Positions 15,222-23,690 are shown, counted from the stretch's first letter. The stretch is DNA of 32,040 bases from Gammaproteobacteria bacterium (GCA_003247835.1 QJYB01000098.1:1-32040); one strand, 5' to 3'. A program made the numbers and translations. Notes: generated from the letters alone by a model not told the origin.

Positions 15222-16751
15222 TCAGGCTTTCGCAAACTGGTGCGAGACGTCCGCCTCGGAGTAGTGCTGGCCGAAATCCTCGAGCATCAGCGTCGCCGTC
15301 GCCTTGCCGGAACCCACGACCCCCGGGATGCCGGCACCCGGATGGGTACCTGCACCGGCAAAGTAGAGCCCCTTCAGCCGGTCGTCCCGGTTGTGGGTGC
15401 GGAAATAGGCGCTCTGCCAGAGCACGGGTTCCAGCGAGAACGCCGAGCCGAGATGGGCGTTGAGCTCATCGCGGAAGTCGAACGGCGTGAAGGTCCGGGT
15501 CGTCACGATCCGACTCCTGAGACCGGGCAGGTAATGCGCCTCGAGATAGTCGAGAATCCGCTCGCTGTAAGCCGGTGCCAGCTCGTTCCAGTCGAGGTCT
15601 GCCTTCTTCAGGTTCGGCACCGGCGAAAGCGCATAAAAAGTGGAGCAGCCGGGCGGCGCAAGGCTCGGGTCCGTCACCGTCGGCGCGTGCAGATAAAGGG
15701 AGAAGTCGTCCGCCAGTCCCGGGCCGTTGTAGATCTCCTTCAACAGCTCCCGGTACCGGGGCCCGAACAGAATGCTGTGATGGCGCAGCTCCGGATAAGT
15801 ACCCTCCACGCCGAAGTACGTGACGAACAGCGACGGGCTGAAGGAACGGCGCTTCATGGACCGGGCGGCCTGCTGGCCTCGCGGTGTGCGGCCGAGCAGC
15901 TGCTCATAGGTGAACACCACGTCGGCGTTGCTGGCCACCGCGTCGAATCGACCCTCCCAGCCTGCAGCCGTGCGCACACCGGTGACTCGATCTCCTTCGG
16001 TGAGAATCTCCGCAATCGGCGACGACAGCCGGATCTCGCCGCCGATGTCCTCGAAGAGCTTCACCAGCGCACGCACCAGCGCGTGAGTTCCGCCTCTCGG
16101 GAACGAAACACCCCAGCGTTTCTCGAGGGAGTGGATCAGCGTGTAGATGGAAGACGTGTTGAACGGATTGCCACCCACCAGCAGGGTGTGGAAGCTGAAG
16201 GCCTGCCTGAGATGCTCGTCCTTGATGAACTTCGACACCATGCTGTACACGCTGCGGTAGCTCTGCAGGCGTACGAGCTGGGGTGCTGCCCGGATCATGT
16301 CGCTGAAGTTCAGAAAGGGTGCAGTGCCGAGCTTGATGTAGCCCTCTTTCAGCACCTCCTCGGAATACGCCAGAAAGCGACGGTAACCTTCCACGTCTGC
16401 CGGGCTCTTTGCCTGGATCTGCTTGTTGTTCTCCTCCACCTCGTTGGAGTAGTCGAACACATAGCCGTCCTCCCAGCAGAGCCGGTAGAACGGCCGTACG
16501 GGCAGCAGCTCCACATAGTCCTCGAGCCGCCGGCCGGTGAGCGCGAAGAGCTCGCGCAGACAGTCCGGATCGGTCACCACCGTCGGACCGGCATCGAAGG
16601 TGAAGCCCTGGTCCTCGTAGACGTAGGCCCGCCCGCCGGGCTTGTCCCGTGCCTCGAATATCGTGGTCCTGAATCCGGCGGACTGCAGGCGGATGGCCAG
16701 CGCCAGCCCCCCGAATCCGGATCCGATGACAGCTGCGGTGTGTTGAGTCAA
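15222..16751 (-). CDS. crtI: Phytoene desaturase (CrtI type)
   Basis: A 509-residue FAD-dependent desaturase that should convert phytoene to lycopene. The dinucleotide-binding motif is GSGFGG at 10-15, followed by IFEARDKPGGRAYVYEDQGF (31-50), with FDAGPTVVTDP next. The C-terminal bacterial-type carotenoid desaturase signature reads GLYFAGAGTHPGAGIPGVVG, with the FAD-contacting region at the end. The start is TTG at 16751, which overlaps the crtY stop as TTGA with GAGG seven bases upstream. An upstream extension to 16799 would lie wholly inside crtY and has no homology. The number of desaturation steps cannot be read from the sequence; four steps fit best because a lycopene cyclase is encoded next to it. 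Confidence 0.94.
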   Translation of the reverse strand: MTQHTAAVIGSGFGGLALAIRLQSAGFRTTIFEARDKPGGRAYVYEDQGFTFDAGPTVVTDPDCLRELFALTGRRLEDYVELLPVRPFYRLCWEDGYVFDYSNEVEENNKQIQAKSPADVEGYRRFLAYSEEVLKEGYIKLGTAPFLNFSDMIRAAPQLVRLQSYRSVYSMVSKFIKDEHLRQAFSFHTLLVGGNPFNTSSIYTLIHSLEKRWGVSFPRGGTHALVRALVKLFEDIGGEIRLSSPIAEILTEGDRVTGVRTAAGWEGRFDAVASNADVVFTYEQLLGRTPRGQQAARSMKRRSFSPSLFVTYFGVEGTYPELRHHSILFGPRYRELLKEIYNGPGLADDFSLYLHAPTVTDPSLAPPGCSTFYALSPVPNLKKADLDWNELAPAYSERILDYLEAHYLPGLRSRIVTTRTFTPFDFRDELNAHLGSAFSLEPVLWQSAYFRTHNRDDRLKGLYFAGAGTHPGAGIPGVVGSGKATATLMLEDFGQHYSEADVSHQFAKA

Positions 16752-17914
16752 CTGAGTACCTCGGTGACGTGAGCCGCAGCGCTCCGCTCCGGCAGGCATT
16801 TGAGGGCGCGCAGGATGGCAACCGGCGGGCGGCCCGTCAATATTCGAAGCTTGTCTGCCAGGGTGGATCGACCCGCGTAGAAGCGCTCGATGAGCGGCTG
16901 GCTGAGCCCGTAGAACCGCTGCATGACGACCCAGCGCTGGTCGGGCTCGGCCGCCAGAAAGAGCATGCGGTTGAGCAACCGCCAGTAGGCCTGGCCAGAC
17001 CAGTGCGCCCGGGACCGGCCCTCCACCAGCGCCCGCACGGATGCCGTGGTCAGCTCCTGCAACCCGGCAATCCGGTCCGCCGTCCGCACGGCTTCCGCAA
17101 AGGAGTACCCCGTGGTGGCATGAAAGAGCGCCGCCCGCAGACCGATCCGCGGCACGCCGGTACCGTCCGACCAGTAGCCGTCGATGTCACCACCCAGAGT
17201 GATGGGCAGCGAGCCCCGTTCCTCGCGCACGGTTTCCAGCGCCGTCCAGCCCTGGGCGGCCGCATAGTCGTGAATCGCTTCCACATCGGCGGCGCCGTCC
17301 ACCTGCGGGGTGTTGCTGTATTTCGTGTCCTCCACCAGCACTTCCCGGGGACCGGTGGGCAGCGTGTAGAGGAACCGGTAATCACCGTTCTGGGGTACCG
17401 TGGCATCCATGATCACGGGCCCCATGAGACCGTGGTCTTCTTCGAGCCGCAGCACCAGCCCTGTGAACTTCTGGAAGCCGAGCATGAGGTGCGGACTCGA
17501 TTCGGGACCCCGGCCGTCGATGACGCAGCGCCCCCCGATCTGGCGGCCACCCGCGACAACCCCATCGGCGTGAACCGTTTCCACGGGTGTTCGCAGCTCC
17601 ACGCAGTCTCCCAGCGCGCCCATCATGAAGGTGTGAAAGAACTCGGAGTTGGTGGAGCAGTAGCCGCTGGTGAGCGTGCGTCTGAGCGCCGGGAAGCGGA
17701 CCTCGTAGGTCGACCAGCGGTGCAGCACCAGCGGCTCTGCCCAGCGCAGCTCGGGCTCCGTGAGATCCGTGGGGAAAAATGACCAGGTATGGTTGCCACC
17801 GAGCGTGGCCGCCCCCTCGACGATCAGAAGGTTCAGGTGCGGATGCAGCTGGCGGAGCCGGTACGCGGTCAGACAGCTGGCGAGGCCACCACCGGCAAAG
17901 ATCACGTCATACAT
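16748..17914 (-). CDS. crtY: Lycopene beta-cyclase
   Basis: A 388-residue flavoprotein cyclase of the CrtY family that forms beta-ionone rings to give beta-carotene. Visible features are the N-terminal FAD motif FAGGGLASCLTAYRL (6-20), GGNHTWSFF (39-47), CVIDGRGP, GFQKFTGL, and the downstream LYTLPTGPREVLVEDTKYS. The length is normal for CrtY (about 380-390). The ATG at 17914 has AGGAGG about 10-11 bases upstream. It is the first gene of the minus-strand crtY-crtI-crtB run. A minus-strand -10-like TACAAT lies at 17967-17972, but no convincing -35 accompanies it, so an activator-dependent promoter is possible. It is divergent from the sterol-desaturase-family gene. Confidence 0.94.
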   Translation of the reverse strand: MYDVIFAGGGLASCLTAYRLRQLHPHLNLLIVEGAATLGGNHTWSFFPTDLTEPELRWAEPLVLHRWSTYEVRFPALRRTLTSGYCSTNSEFFHTFMMGALGDCVELRTPVETVHADGVVAGGRQIGGRCVIDGRGPESSPHLMLGFQKFTGLVLRLEEDHGLMGPVIMDATVPQNGDYRFLYTLPTGPREVLVEDTKYSNTPQVDGAADVEAIHDYAAAQGWTALETVREERGSLPITLGGDIDGYWSDGTGVPRIGLRAALFHATTGYSFAEAVRTADRIAGLQELTTASVRALVEGRSRAHWSGQAYWRLLNRMLFLAAEPDQRWVVMQRFYGLSQPLIERFYAGRSTLADKLRILTGRPPVAILRALKCLPERSAAAHVTEVLS

Positions 17915-18007
17915 CGGAACCGGGTTCCTCCTGCTTGGCCGTCGTATCGGCTACACTGCGCCCGCTATTGTACTTGACCGGGAACAGGGACCCGAGCCCT
18001 GCACAAG

Positions 18008-18805
18008 ATGCTGGACACACTGCTGAACATTCCGCCAGGTAAGCTGCTCATCACCTATGTGGCGCTCACCGCCATTATTGCCGTCCGCTACTTCATGATC
18101 TCGGGCCTGTTCTACTGGCTGCTCTGGGGACGGCGTCAGGACAAGGTCCACGCCATCAAGCTGATGGAAGGCACGCCGCGTCCGGGCATGGTCGCCCAGG
18201 AGATCCGCTGGTCGCTGATCTCCTCGTTCATCTACGCAGCCCCGGCGGCGGTGGTGCTCGAGATGTGGCAGCTCGGCGACACCGCCATCTACAACGACCT
18301 CGACGCCTATCCACTGTGGTACCTGCCGGTGAGCATCGGCATCTACCTGTTCCTGCACGATACGTACTTCTACTGGACCCACCGGCTCATGCACCTGAAG
18401 AAACTGTTTCCGGTGATGCATCGGGTTCACCACCTGTCGCGCCCGCCCACCCCCTGGGCTGCGTTCTCCTTCCATCCCTGGGAGTCGGTGCTCGGCGCGG
18501 TGTTCCTGCCGGCACTCGCGCTCTTCATCCCCATTCACGTCGGCGGCATCCTGTTCATCCTGACGCTCATGACGCTGGCTGCCGTGTTCAACCACTCGGG
18601 CTACGAGATCTTTCCGAAGTGGTGGCTGCGTGGTCTGCCCGGCAGACACCTGATCACGGCGGCGCACCACGATCTCCACCACAAGCACTTCGACTGCAAC
18701 TACGCGCTGTACTTCCGCTTCTGGGACAAGCTCATGGGCACGGACATCATGGAGTCCGAATACGACTTCCTGCGCCCGGAGAAGGTTGCACGGGAAGCCG
18801 CCTGA
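18008..18805 (+). CDS. Sterol-desaturase/fatty-acid-hydroxylase family membrane enzyme beside crtY
   Basis: A 265-residue integral membrane di-iron oxygenase. The eight-histidine pattern is complete: HRLMH at 125-129 (preceded by His117), HRVHH at 138-142, His196 in FNHSG, and HHDLHH at 220-225. Helices occur near 12-38, 66-88, 104-122 and 162-195. This superfamily includes sterol C-4/C-5 enzymes, fatty-acid hydroxylases and, more distantly, CrtZ. The gene shares a 93-base divergent promoter region with crtY, which is the main reason to suspect a carotenoid substrate. It is clearly longer than CrtZ and is not a CrtW-type ketolase. Alternatives are hydroxylation of sterols, hopanoids or fatty acids. 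Its last 59 bases overlap the convergent DUF2955 gene. Confidence 0.9.
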   Translation: MLDTLLNIPPGKLLITYVALTAIIAVRYFMISGLFYWLLWGRRQDKVHAIKLMEGTPRPGMVAQEIRWSLISSFIYAAPAAVVLEMWQLGDTAIYNDLDAYPLWYLPVSIGIYLFLHDTYFYWTHRLMHLKKLFPVMHRVHHLSRPPTPWAAFSFHPWESVLGAVFLPALALFIPIHVGGILFILTLMTLAAVFNHSGYEIFPKWWLRGLPGRHLITAAHHDLHHKHFDCNYALYFRFWDKLMGTDIMESEYDFLRPEKVAREAA

Positions 18806-19793
18806 GTCGTTCCAGCAGCAGGACGGCAAACCAGGCGTAGACCGTCACACCGACGAACAGGCTGATCCGGATCGCGAACGCCTGATAGACGTCCTTGCCG
18901 TTGGCGGAATCCTGCACCGCCGAGCCGAGCAGAATCAGTGTGGTGAGCAGCACGCTCTGCCAGAACGACGGCGAGAAACGCGAACGGATCACACCGTAGA
19001 GGCGGCTCGCGCAGAAGAGACCGAACAGCAGCATCCAGAGGAAGAACATCCACAGATTGGTGCTGATCCCGAGCACGCCCCAGAAGCCGATCGCAAGCGT
19101 ACCGGCCAGCAGGGTGGAGCCCAGCAGCTCACGTCCCGCATCCCGGAGTGCGACGCGGGTCGCCTGCTGACCCAGGGACACGGACTTCATGATCACCGGC
19201 AGGTAGAGTGAGGGATTGACCAGCGCCAGCAGATAGGCAGGCAGCACCACCAGCGTCGCCCGCAGTGCCAGCCAGTCGTCGACCCACGCATTCGAAGGTG
19301 CGGCCGACTGCTCGGGTGGCCGATCTTCGGGAAAGAAGGGATAGACGAGCAGCTGACAGGCGACGGCGATGGCCAGTCCGACGACGAGGGCCTGGATCAC
19401 CGCCGCAGCCAGTGCCGTGCTCACCGTACCGGCCGCGGAAACCAGGGTGACGCCCATGACGAGCAGCGTCGCCACCAGCCCCTTGCCCAGGTTGATCGCG
19501 AGATGGTTACTGACATAGATGCCCACGGCAGCGACCAGCACGCCGGTGACCGGATAGCTGATCAGCAGTGGTGCCAGAACCAGCCCGAGCCCGAAGGTGA
19601 CCACCACCGCGGCGGACAGGGAGAAAAGGCCACGCAGCCCGAGCGGCGGTGCCGGGGTCGCGGTGAGAACCAGGGCGAAGATCGGTGCCAGAAAAGGCAG
19701 CATGGCGCCCATGCCGTAGGACACGGCGAGGGCCAGCGCTGTGACGGCAGCGAGCCGGAAAACGCGCCGAGCCTGAAGCGGCAGCTCAGTCAT
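18747..19793 (-). CDS. DUF2955/FUSC-type inner-membrane protein, AaeB-like exporter subunit
   Basis: A 348-residue polytopic membrane protein with two bundles of about five helices each (roughly 8-150 and 195-330) separated by a cytoplasmic linker (FFPEDRPPEQS). This duplicated arrangement, together with FLAPIFALVLTATP near the N-terminus and NLWMFFLWMLLFGLF in the second half, fits the DUF2955/fusaric-acid-resistance-like group. The start MTELPLQA at 19793 lies just after the HlyD stop; a longer frame to 19856 would begin inside hlyD. It is the last gene of the efflux operon. With the HlyD adaptor and NodT channel it should form a tripartite exporter, perhaps for aromatic acids as in AaeAB. 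Its C-terminal 19 codons are antisense to the sterol-desaturase-family gene. Confidence 0.85.
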   Translation of the reverse strand: MTELPLQARRVFRLAAVTALALAVSYGMGAMLPFLAPIFALVLTATPAPPLGLRGLFSLSAAVVVTFGLGLVLAPLLISYPVTGVLVAAVGIYVSNHLAINLGKGLVATLLVMGVTLVSAAGTVSTALAAAVIQALVVGLAIAVACQLLVYPFFPEDRPPEQSAAPSNAWVDDWLALRATLVVLPAYLLALVNPSLYLPVIMKSVSLGQQATRVALRDAGRELLGSTLLAGTLAIGFWGVLGISTNLWMFFLWMLLFGLFCASRLYGVIRSRFSPSFWQSVLLTTLILLGSAVQDSANGKDVYQAFAIRISLFVGVTVYAWFAVLLLERLRRLPVQPSPGAGSRIRTP

Positions 19794-19822
19794 CGGCGAG
19801 ATCGGGTGGCAGAGCGCACGTT

Positions 19823-20962
19823 TCAGTAGGCATAGGAGAGCCAGCTCCGAATCCACATGAACAGACTGCCGAGCCCGTTCAGAAGGCCGTGTCCCTCCGT
19901 GTACGCCATGACAGACGCCTGACCGCCGATTCTGAGCTGGTGGATCAGGTCCGGGTGCTGACGGCTGTCGAAATCGACGATCACGGCGAAGCGCTGGGAC
20001 TGCCGCAGCCAGTCGCGGTCGTTGTCGATGGTCGGCAGCGTTCCAGGCTGCTGCGCAGGCCCCGCGCTCACGCCGAGCCCGATGCTGCGCACCCGGCCGG
20101 TGAAGACGTGAGCTGGCAGGACGTCGAAAAGGATGGCCACCTCGCTGCCCTCGCGGACGTGCCCGAGGTTGTTCTCCGTGAACTCCGCGCTGATCCAGAG
20201 ATCGTGTACGGCGATGAGCGTCATGACCGGCGTACCGGTACCGGCAAACTGCCCGACATCGGCCTTGAGATCGGTGATCACGCCGCGAGACGCGGCGGTG
20301 ACCAGCGTATTGGACAGATCGAGCTCGGCCTTGGCGACCGCCGCTTCGGCCGCCGCGAGAAAGGCATTGTCGGCCGGGTCCTCGCCGCCCATCTGCTCAA
20401 TGGCGCCCTGCACCTGCGACTGTGCGGCATCCAGTGCCGCCCGCGACTGCTCCAGTGTTGCCTGAGAGATCTCGAGCCGCCGGACCGAGATGGTGCCGGG
20501 ATCCTGTTCGTGCAGGCGCTTCTGACGATCGTAGTCCTTGGTGGCACGCTCGAGATTCGCCTGCGCTGCCACCACGTTGGCTCGCGCGGCGGCCACGGCG
20601 GCACCCCCTGCCTCCACCTGCCGACGGACCTGCTCCAGGTTGGAACGTGCCTGCTGCAGCGCGATCTCGTACTGGGAGCGATCGATCTGAAAAAGCTGCT
20701 CACCCGCGGCGACTTCCGCGTTGTTCCGCGCCCAGACCTCTGTGACGAGGCCGGCAACTTTCGGCGCCACGCCGATCACATAGCCCTGAACCCGGGCCTG
20801 TGACGTGAACGGCGTGAAGCGATCGGCAACAAGGTACCAGGTGAGACTCACCAGGATGAGCACAGCGACGATCCGGCTGCCACGTCTCGCGACCCGCTCT
20901 GCCGCTGCATCGGTGCTCGCGCTGCTTTCAGGTACCGTTGGTTCCTGCGTCTCGTCACTCAT
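19823..20962 (-). CDS. HlyD/EmrA-family membrane fusion protein
   Basis: A 379-residue periplasmic adaptor with one N-terminal membrane helix (about 29-46, IVAVLILVSLTWYLVADR). A biotinyl-lipoyl-like half follows (VQGYVIGVAPKVAGLVTEV), then an alpha-helical coiled-coil hairpin of about residues 95-200 rich in Ala, Gln and Arg. The second lipoyl half (LVTAASRGVITDLKADVGQF) and a beta-barrel segment (LWISAEFTENNLGHVREG) come next. This is the EmrA/AaeA layout that bridges an inner-membrane pump and an outer-membrane channel. The ATG at 20962 overlaps the NodT stop (ATGA), showing translational coupling. It precedes the DUF2955 pump gene by 29 bases. Confidence 0.93.
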   Translation of the reverse strand: MSDETQEPTVPESSASTDAAAERVARRGSRIVAVLILVSLTWYLVADRFTPFTSQARVQGYVIGVAPKVAGLVTEVWARNNAEVAAGEQLFQIDRSQYEIALQQARSNLEQVRRQVEAGGAAVAAARANVVAAQANLERATKDYDRQKRLHEQDPGTISVRRLEISQATLEQSRAALDAAQSQVQGAIEQMGGEDPADNAFLAAAEAAVAKAELDLSNTLVTAASRGVITDLKADVGQFAGTGTPVMTLIAVHDLWISAEFTENNLGHVREGSEVAILFDVLPAHVFTGRVRSIGLGVSAGPAQQPGTLPTIDNDRDWLRQSQRFAVIVDFDSRQHPDLIHQLRIGGQASVMAYTEGHGLLNGLGSLFMWIRSWLSYAY

Positions 20963-22566
20963 GGCGATGTTGCTCCTTCAGCAGCCTTCGGACCCATCCC
21001 GTTCGCCGGCAGCGGCGCGTCGAGCAGGTCGCCCCACTTCGTTCTGCTCTGCATCTTCTCGCGGACGTCTGCTGGTACCAGCCGGTCGACGTCCGCTTCG
21101 AGCCAGCCTCCCCCCAGCGCTTTGTAGAAAGCGATCAGCGCGCTTACGTGGCTGCCCTGGTTGATCAGCTCCAGCTCTTCTGCCGAGAACAGTGCGCGCT
21201 GGGCATCGAGCACGCGCTGAAAATCGCTGTACCCTTCCTGATAACGGATGTTGGCGAGCTCCAGCGCGCGCTGCGCGCTTTGGACGGTCTCAGCCAGAAT
21301 CTGCCGCCGCTCTCCCGTCTTCACCAGCTCGATGGCCGCATCGTCGAGCTCCCGCGCCGCATTGAGCACCTGACTCTGGAAATTGACGATGGTCTGCTGC
21401 AGCCGCGCATCCTGCACGCGGACGTTATTGCCGATCCGGCCCCAGTCGAAAACGTTCCAGGTCAGCGCCGGTCCCGCACCGAGCGTGAACACATCGGGAG
21501 TCGCGCTCAGACTGTCACCGGACCAGCCGAGGCTGCCGACCAGCGCGATGGCCGGAAAGTAGTCGGCCCGGGCAACGCCGATCTGTGCCGACTGGGCGGC
21601 GACCTGCCAGGCGGCGGTCCGAACATCCGGACGCCGTGCAATCAGCACGGCAGGCACGGCACCGATCGCTTCCGGACTCACGGTGGGGAGCACACCGGTC
21701 GCCTGAGCGAGCTCGTCGATCTTCCGCGGCGGGCGACCGAGCAGTGCCGCGAGGGCGTTCCGGAGCCGCGTCTCCGTGATCTCGAGGTCCGGTATGGTCG
21801 AGATCGTCGACAGGTACTGGGTTTTCGCCTGCTGCACGTCGAGCTCGGATTCTTCGCCCTGCGCAAAGAGCTCCTGAGTGATTTCCAGGCTGCGGCGCTG
21901 GATGTCCGCGTTCTGCCGGGTGATCTGCAGCCGCAAACGCGTGGTCGTGAGCGCGAAGTAGAGGGTCGCCACTTCGGCAGTGAGCAGAACCTGCACGTCC
22001 TGATAGCTCGCCATGGAGGCAAAGAAAGCTGCATCGGCGGACTCGATGCCACGCCGGAACCTTCCCCAGAAGTCGAGCTCCCAGCCGAGGTTGAAACCCG
22101 CATCGTAGGCAGCGAAATCCGTATCGCTGTCCGGCGCGCTGCCGCCGTCCTGCCGGGTGTTCACATAGCCCACCCCGCCGGTGATCTGCTGCAGCTGGGG
22201 ATACTGACTGCTGCGCGCGATGCCGAGCACCGCCCGGCTTTCGAGGATCCGCAGACCGGCCAGACGAAGCGTGAGGTTCTCCTGCCGGGCTTCGGCAATC
22301 AGGTCGTCGAGCACGGGGTCGTTGAAGATCTCCCACCAGTTGGTCAGTGCCTCGGCGGTCGCTGCATTCGCCGGCTCTGCCTCTGTCGAGGACTCGCCGG
22401 ATGACTGCACGCGCCCGTACAGGTCGGTCTGCCAGTCGGCCAGCCAGGTGACCTCGGGCTCCTCGAAATCCGGACCCAACGTGACGCAGCCACCGACCAC
22501 GAGCAGCCCACCCAGCATCAGCACGCGGGCCAGCACGCAACCGCTCTGCGGAAGAGATCGCTTCAT
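20959..22566 (-). CDS. NodT-family outer-membrane efflux lipoprotein
   Basis: A 535-residue outer-membrane factor of the TolC/OprM superfamily. The signal peptide ends in the lipobox LLVVGGC (about 21-27), so the mature N-terminal Cys is lipidated. The usual duplicated OEP repeats follow, with NWWEIFNDPVLDDLIAEA near residue 80, the alpha-barrel stretches, and FNLGWELDFWGRFRRG at about 155. The second repeat has VFDWGRIGNNVRVQDARL and ANIRYQEGYSDFQRVLDAQR. It forms the exit duct for the adaptor and pump encoded downstream. The ATG at 22566 lies 5 bases after the AI-2E-family gene, and the stop overlaps the HlyD start by four bases. Confidence 0.94.
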   Translation of the reverse strand: MKRSLPQSGCVLARVLMLGGLLVVGGCVTLGPDFEEPEVTWLADWQTDLYGRVQSSGESSTEAEPANAATAEALTNWWEIFNDPVLDDLIAEARQENLTLRLAGLRILESRAVLGIARSSQYPQLQQITGGVGYVNTRQDGGSAPDSDTDFAAYDAGFNLGWELDFWGRFRRGIESADAAFFASMASYQDVQVLLTAEVATLYFALTTTRLRLQITRQNADIQRRSLEITQELFAQGEESELDVQQAKTQYLSTISTIPDLEITETRLRNALAALLGRPPRKIDELAQATGVLPTVSPEAIGAVPAVLIARRPDVRTAAWQVAAQSAQIGVARADYFPAIALVGSLGWSGDSLSATPDVFTLGAGPALTWNVFDWGRIGNNVRVQDARLQQTIVNFQSQVLNAARELDDAAIELVKTGERRQILAETVQSAQRALELANIRYQEGYSDFQRVLDAQRALFSAEELELINQGSHVSALIAFYKALGGGWLEADVDRLVPADVREKMQSRTKWGDLLDAPLPANGMGPKAAEGATSP

Positions 22567-22571
22567 GAGCG

Positions 22572-23690
22572 CTACGGAGCGGGGTTGTCTTCTCCGGGCG
22601 CCAATGGTGCCGGAACGGCTCTGTCCACCCAGTCCATGAAGAGCTGATAGCCGACCGCGAGAATCACCGCGCCGATGAACAGGCCGACGATACCCGAGGA
22701 GACCATGCCGCCCAGCGCCCCGATCAGGATCACCGGCATGGGCACGTCCACACCGCGCCCGAGCAGTAGCGGCTTGAGCACGTTGTCCGCCATACCGGCG
22801 ACCAGCAGGTAAACGGTGCAGATGACGTTCATGACCGTAGATCCGTCACCGGCCCACCACAGATACACGACCGCCGGCAGGGAGACGAGTAGCGCAGGCA
22901 GCTGCAGGATACCGAGCAGCAGCACGATCATCGCCAGGATGCCGGCCATCGGTATCCCGGCGAAGACGAAGCCGAGTCCCAGCAGGATCGCCTGAATGAA
23001 GGCGACACCGACCACGCCGATGGCGACCGAGCGGATCGTCGCCGTGGTCAGCCGGTGCAGTCTCGGTCCGTTTTCCACGCCGGCGAGACGGCTCATGATC
23101 CGTTCGACGGCCGTGCTACCCGAGGAACCGTAGGCCATCATGATCCCGGAAATGATCAGGGCAGCCAGGAAGACCAGCACGGCCCCCATGGTCGATGTCG
23201 CCATGGCCAGCGCCTGGGCGGCGAGCTTGCCGATCTGAGGCTGCAGCGTCTCGATGAAGGCCGGAAGGTCCGCCGCCGCCGACGACCATGCCGCGTATAC
23301 CCGCTCGCCGATGAGCGGCCAGTCCGCGACGGATGGCGAGGGTGGCTGGATCGTCACGGAATCGGAGGTGAACGCCTGATAAGCACCCTGGATGTGATCG
23401 GCGAACATCCCGCCGAGCAGAATCACCGGGCCGCCGATCAGGATCAGACCGATTGCGACCAGCAGGCTGGCGGCCAGTCCCTGACGCCCCCCCGTCCAAC
23501 CGACGAACCTGAGGTGCAGCGGATAGAGCGCAACGGCCAGGATCGCGCCCCACAGCAGAACGCTCATGAAAGGTGAGAAGATGCGGAAGCTGAGCACCAC
23601 CAGCACGACGACGATACCGGCGCGGACCAGCACCTCCATCAGCTCGTCCGGCGTCAGTCCCTCCGATGCAGACCTGTCCCCAGCCGCCAT
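22572..23690 (-). CDS. AI-2E-family (PerM/TqsA-like) transporter
   Basis: A 372-residue polytopic inner-membrane protein of the AI-2E transporter (PF01594) family. It has hydrophobic segments at about 22-55, 70-100, 160-195 and several from 215 to 355, a periplasmic stretch around 105-155, and the C-terminal family pattern LLLGRGVDVPMPVILIGALGG. Members range from autoinducer-2 or other metabolite exporters to ion antiporters, so the family name does not fix the substrate. The ATG at 23690 is preceded by GGGAGG at 6-base spacing. It is the first gene of the minus-strand efflux operon, an unusual partner for a NodT/HlyD/DUF2955 exporter. Confidence 0.92.
   Translation of the reverse strand: MAAGDRSASEGLTPDELMEVLVRAGIVVVLVVLSFRIFSPFMSVLLWGAILAVALYPLHLRFVGWTGGRQGLAASLLVAIGLILIGGPVILLGGMFADHIQGAYQAFTSDSVTIQPPSPSVADWPLIGERVYAAWSSAAADLPAFIETLQPQIGKLAAQALAMATSTMGAVLVFLAALIISGIMMAYGSSGSTAVERIMSRLAGVENGPRLHRLTTATIRSVAIGVVGVAFIQAILLGLGFVFAGIPMAGILAMIVLLLGILQLPALLVSLPAVVYLWWAGDGSTVMNVICTVYLLVAGMADNVLKPLLLGRGVDVPMPVILIGALGGMVSSGIVGLFIGAVILAVGYQLFMDWVDRAVPAPLAPGEDNPAP

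Noticed and set aside
15240..16772. 510-codon open frame on the plus strand
   Set aside because: Antisense shadow of crtI, which has intact FAD and C-terminal signatures.
17967..17972. TACAAT as a complete crtY promoter
   Set aside because: The -10-like hexamer is good, but no acceptable -35 lies at 16-18 bases, so it is mentioned only as a possible activator-dependent element.
10464..18805. Possible beta-carotene ketolase (crtW) making astaxanthin
   Set aside because: The sterol-desaturase-family protein has the HRLMH/HRVHH/HHDLHH layout and size of fatty-acid hydroxylases, not the CrtW desaturase-type arrangement; no other candidate is present.
20938..22404. 488-codon open frame on the plus strand
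   Set aside because: Antisense shadow of the NodT-family gene; no signal peptide or domain seen.
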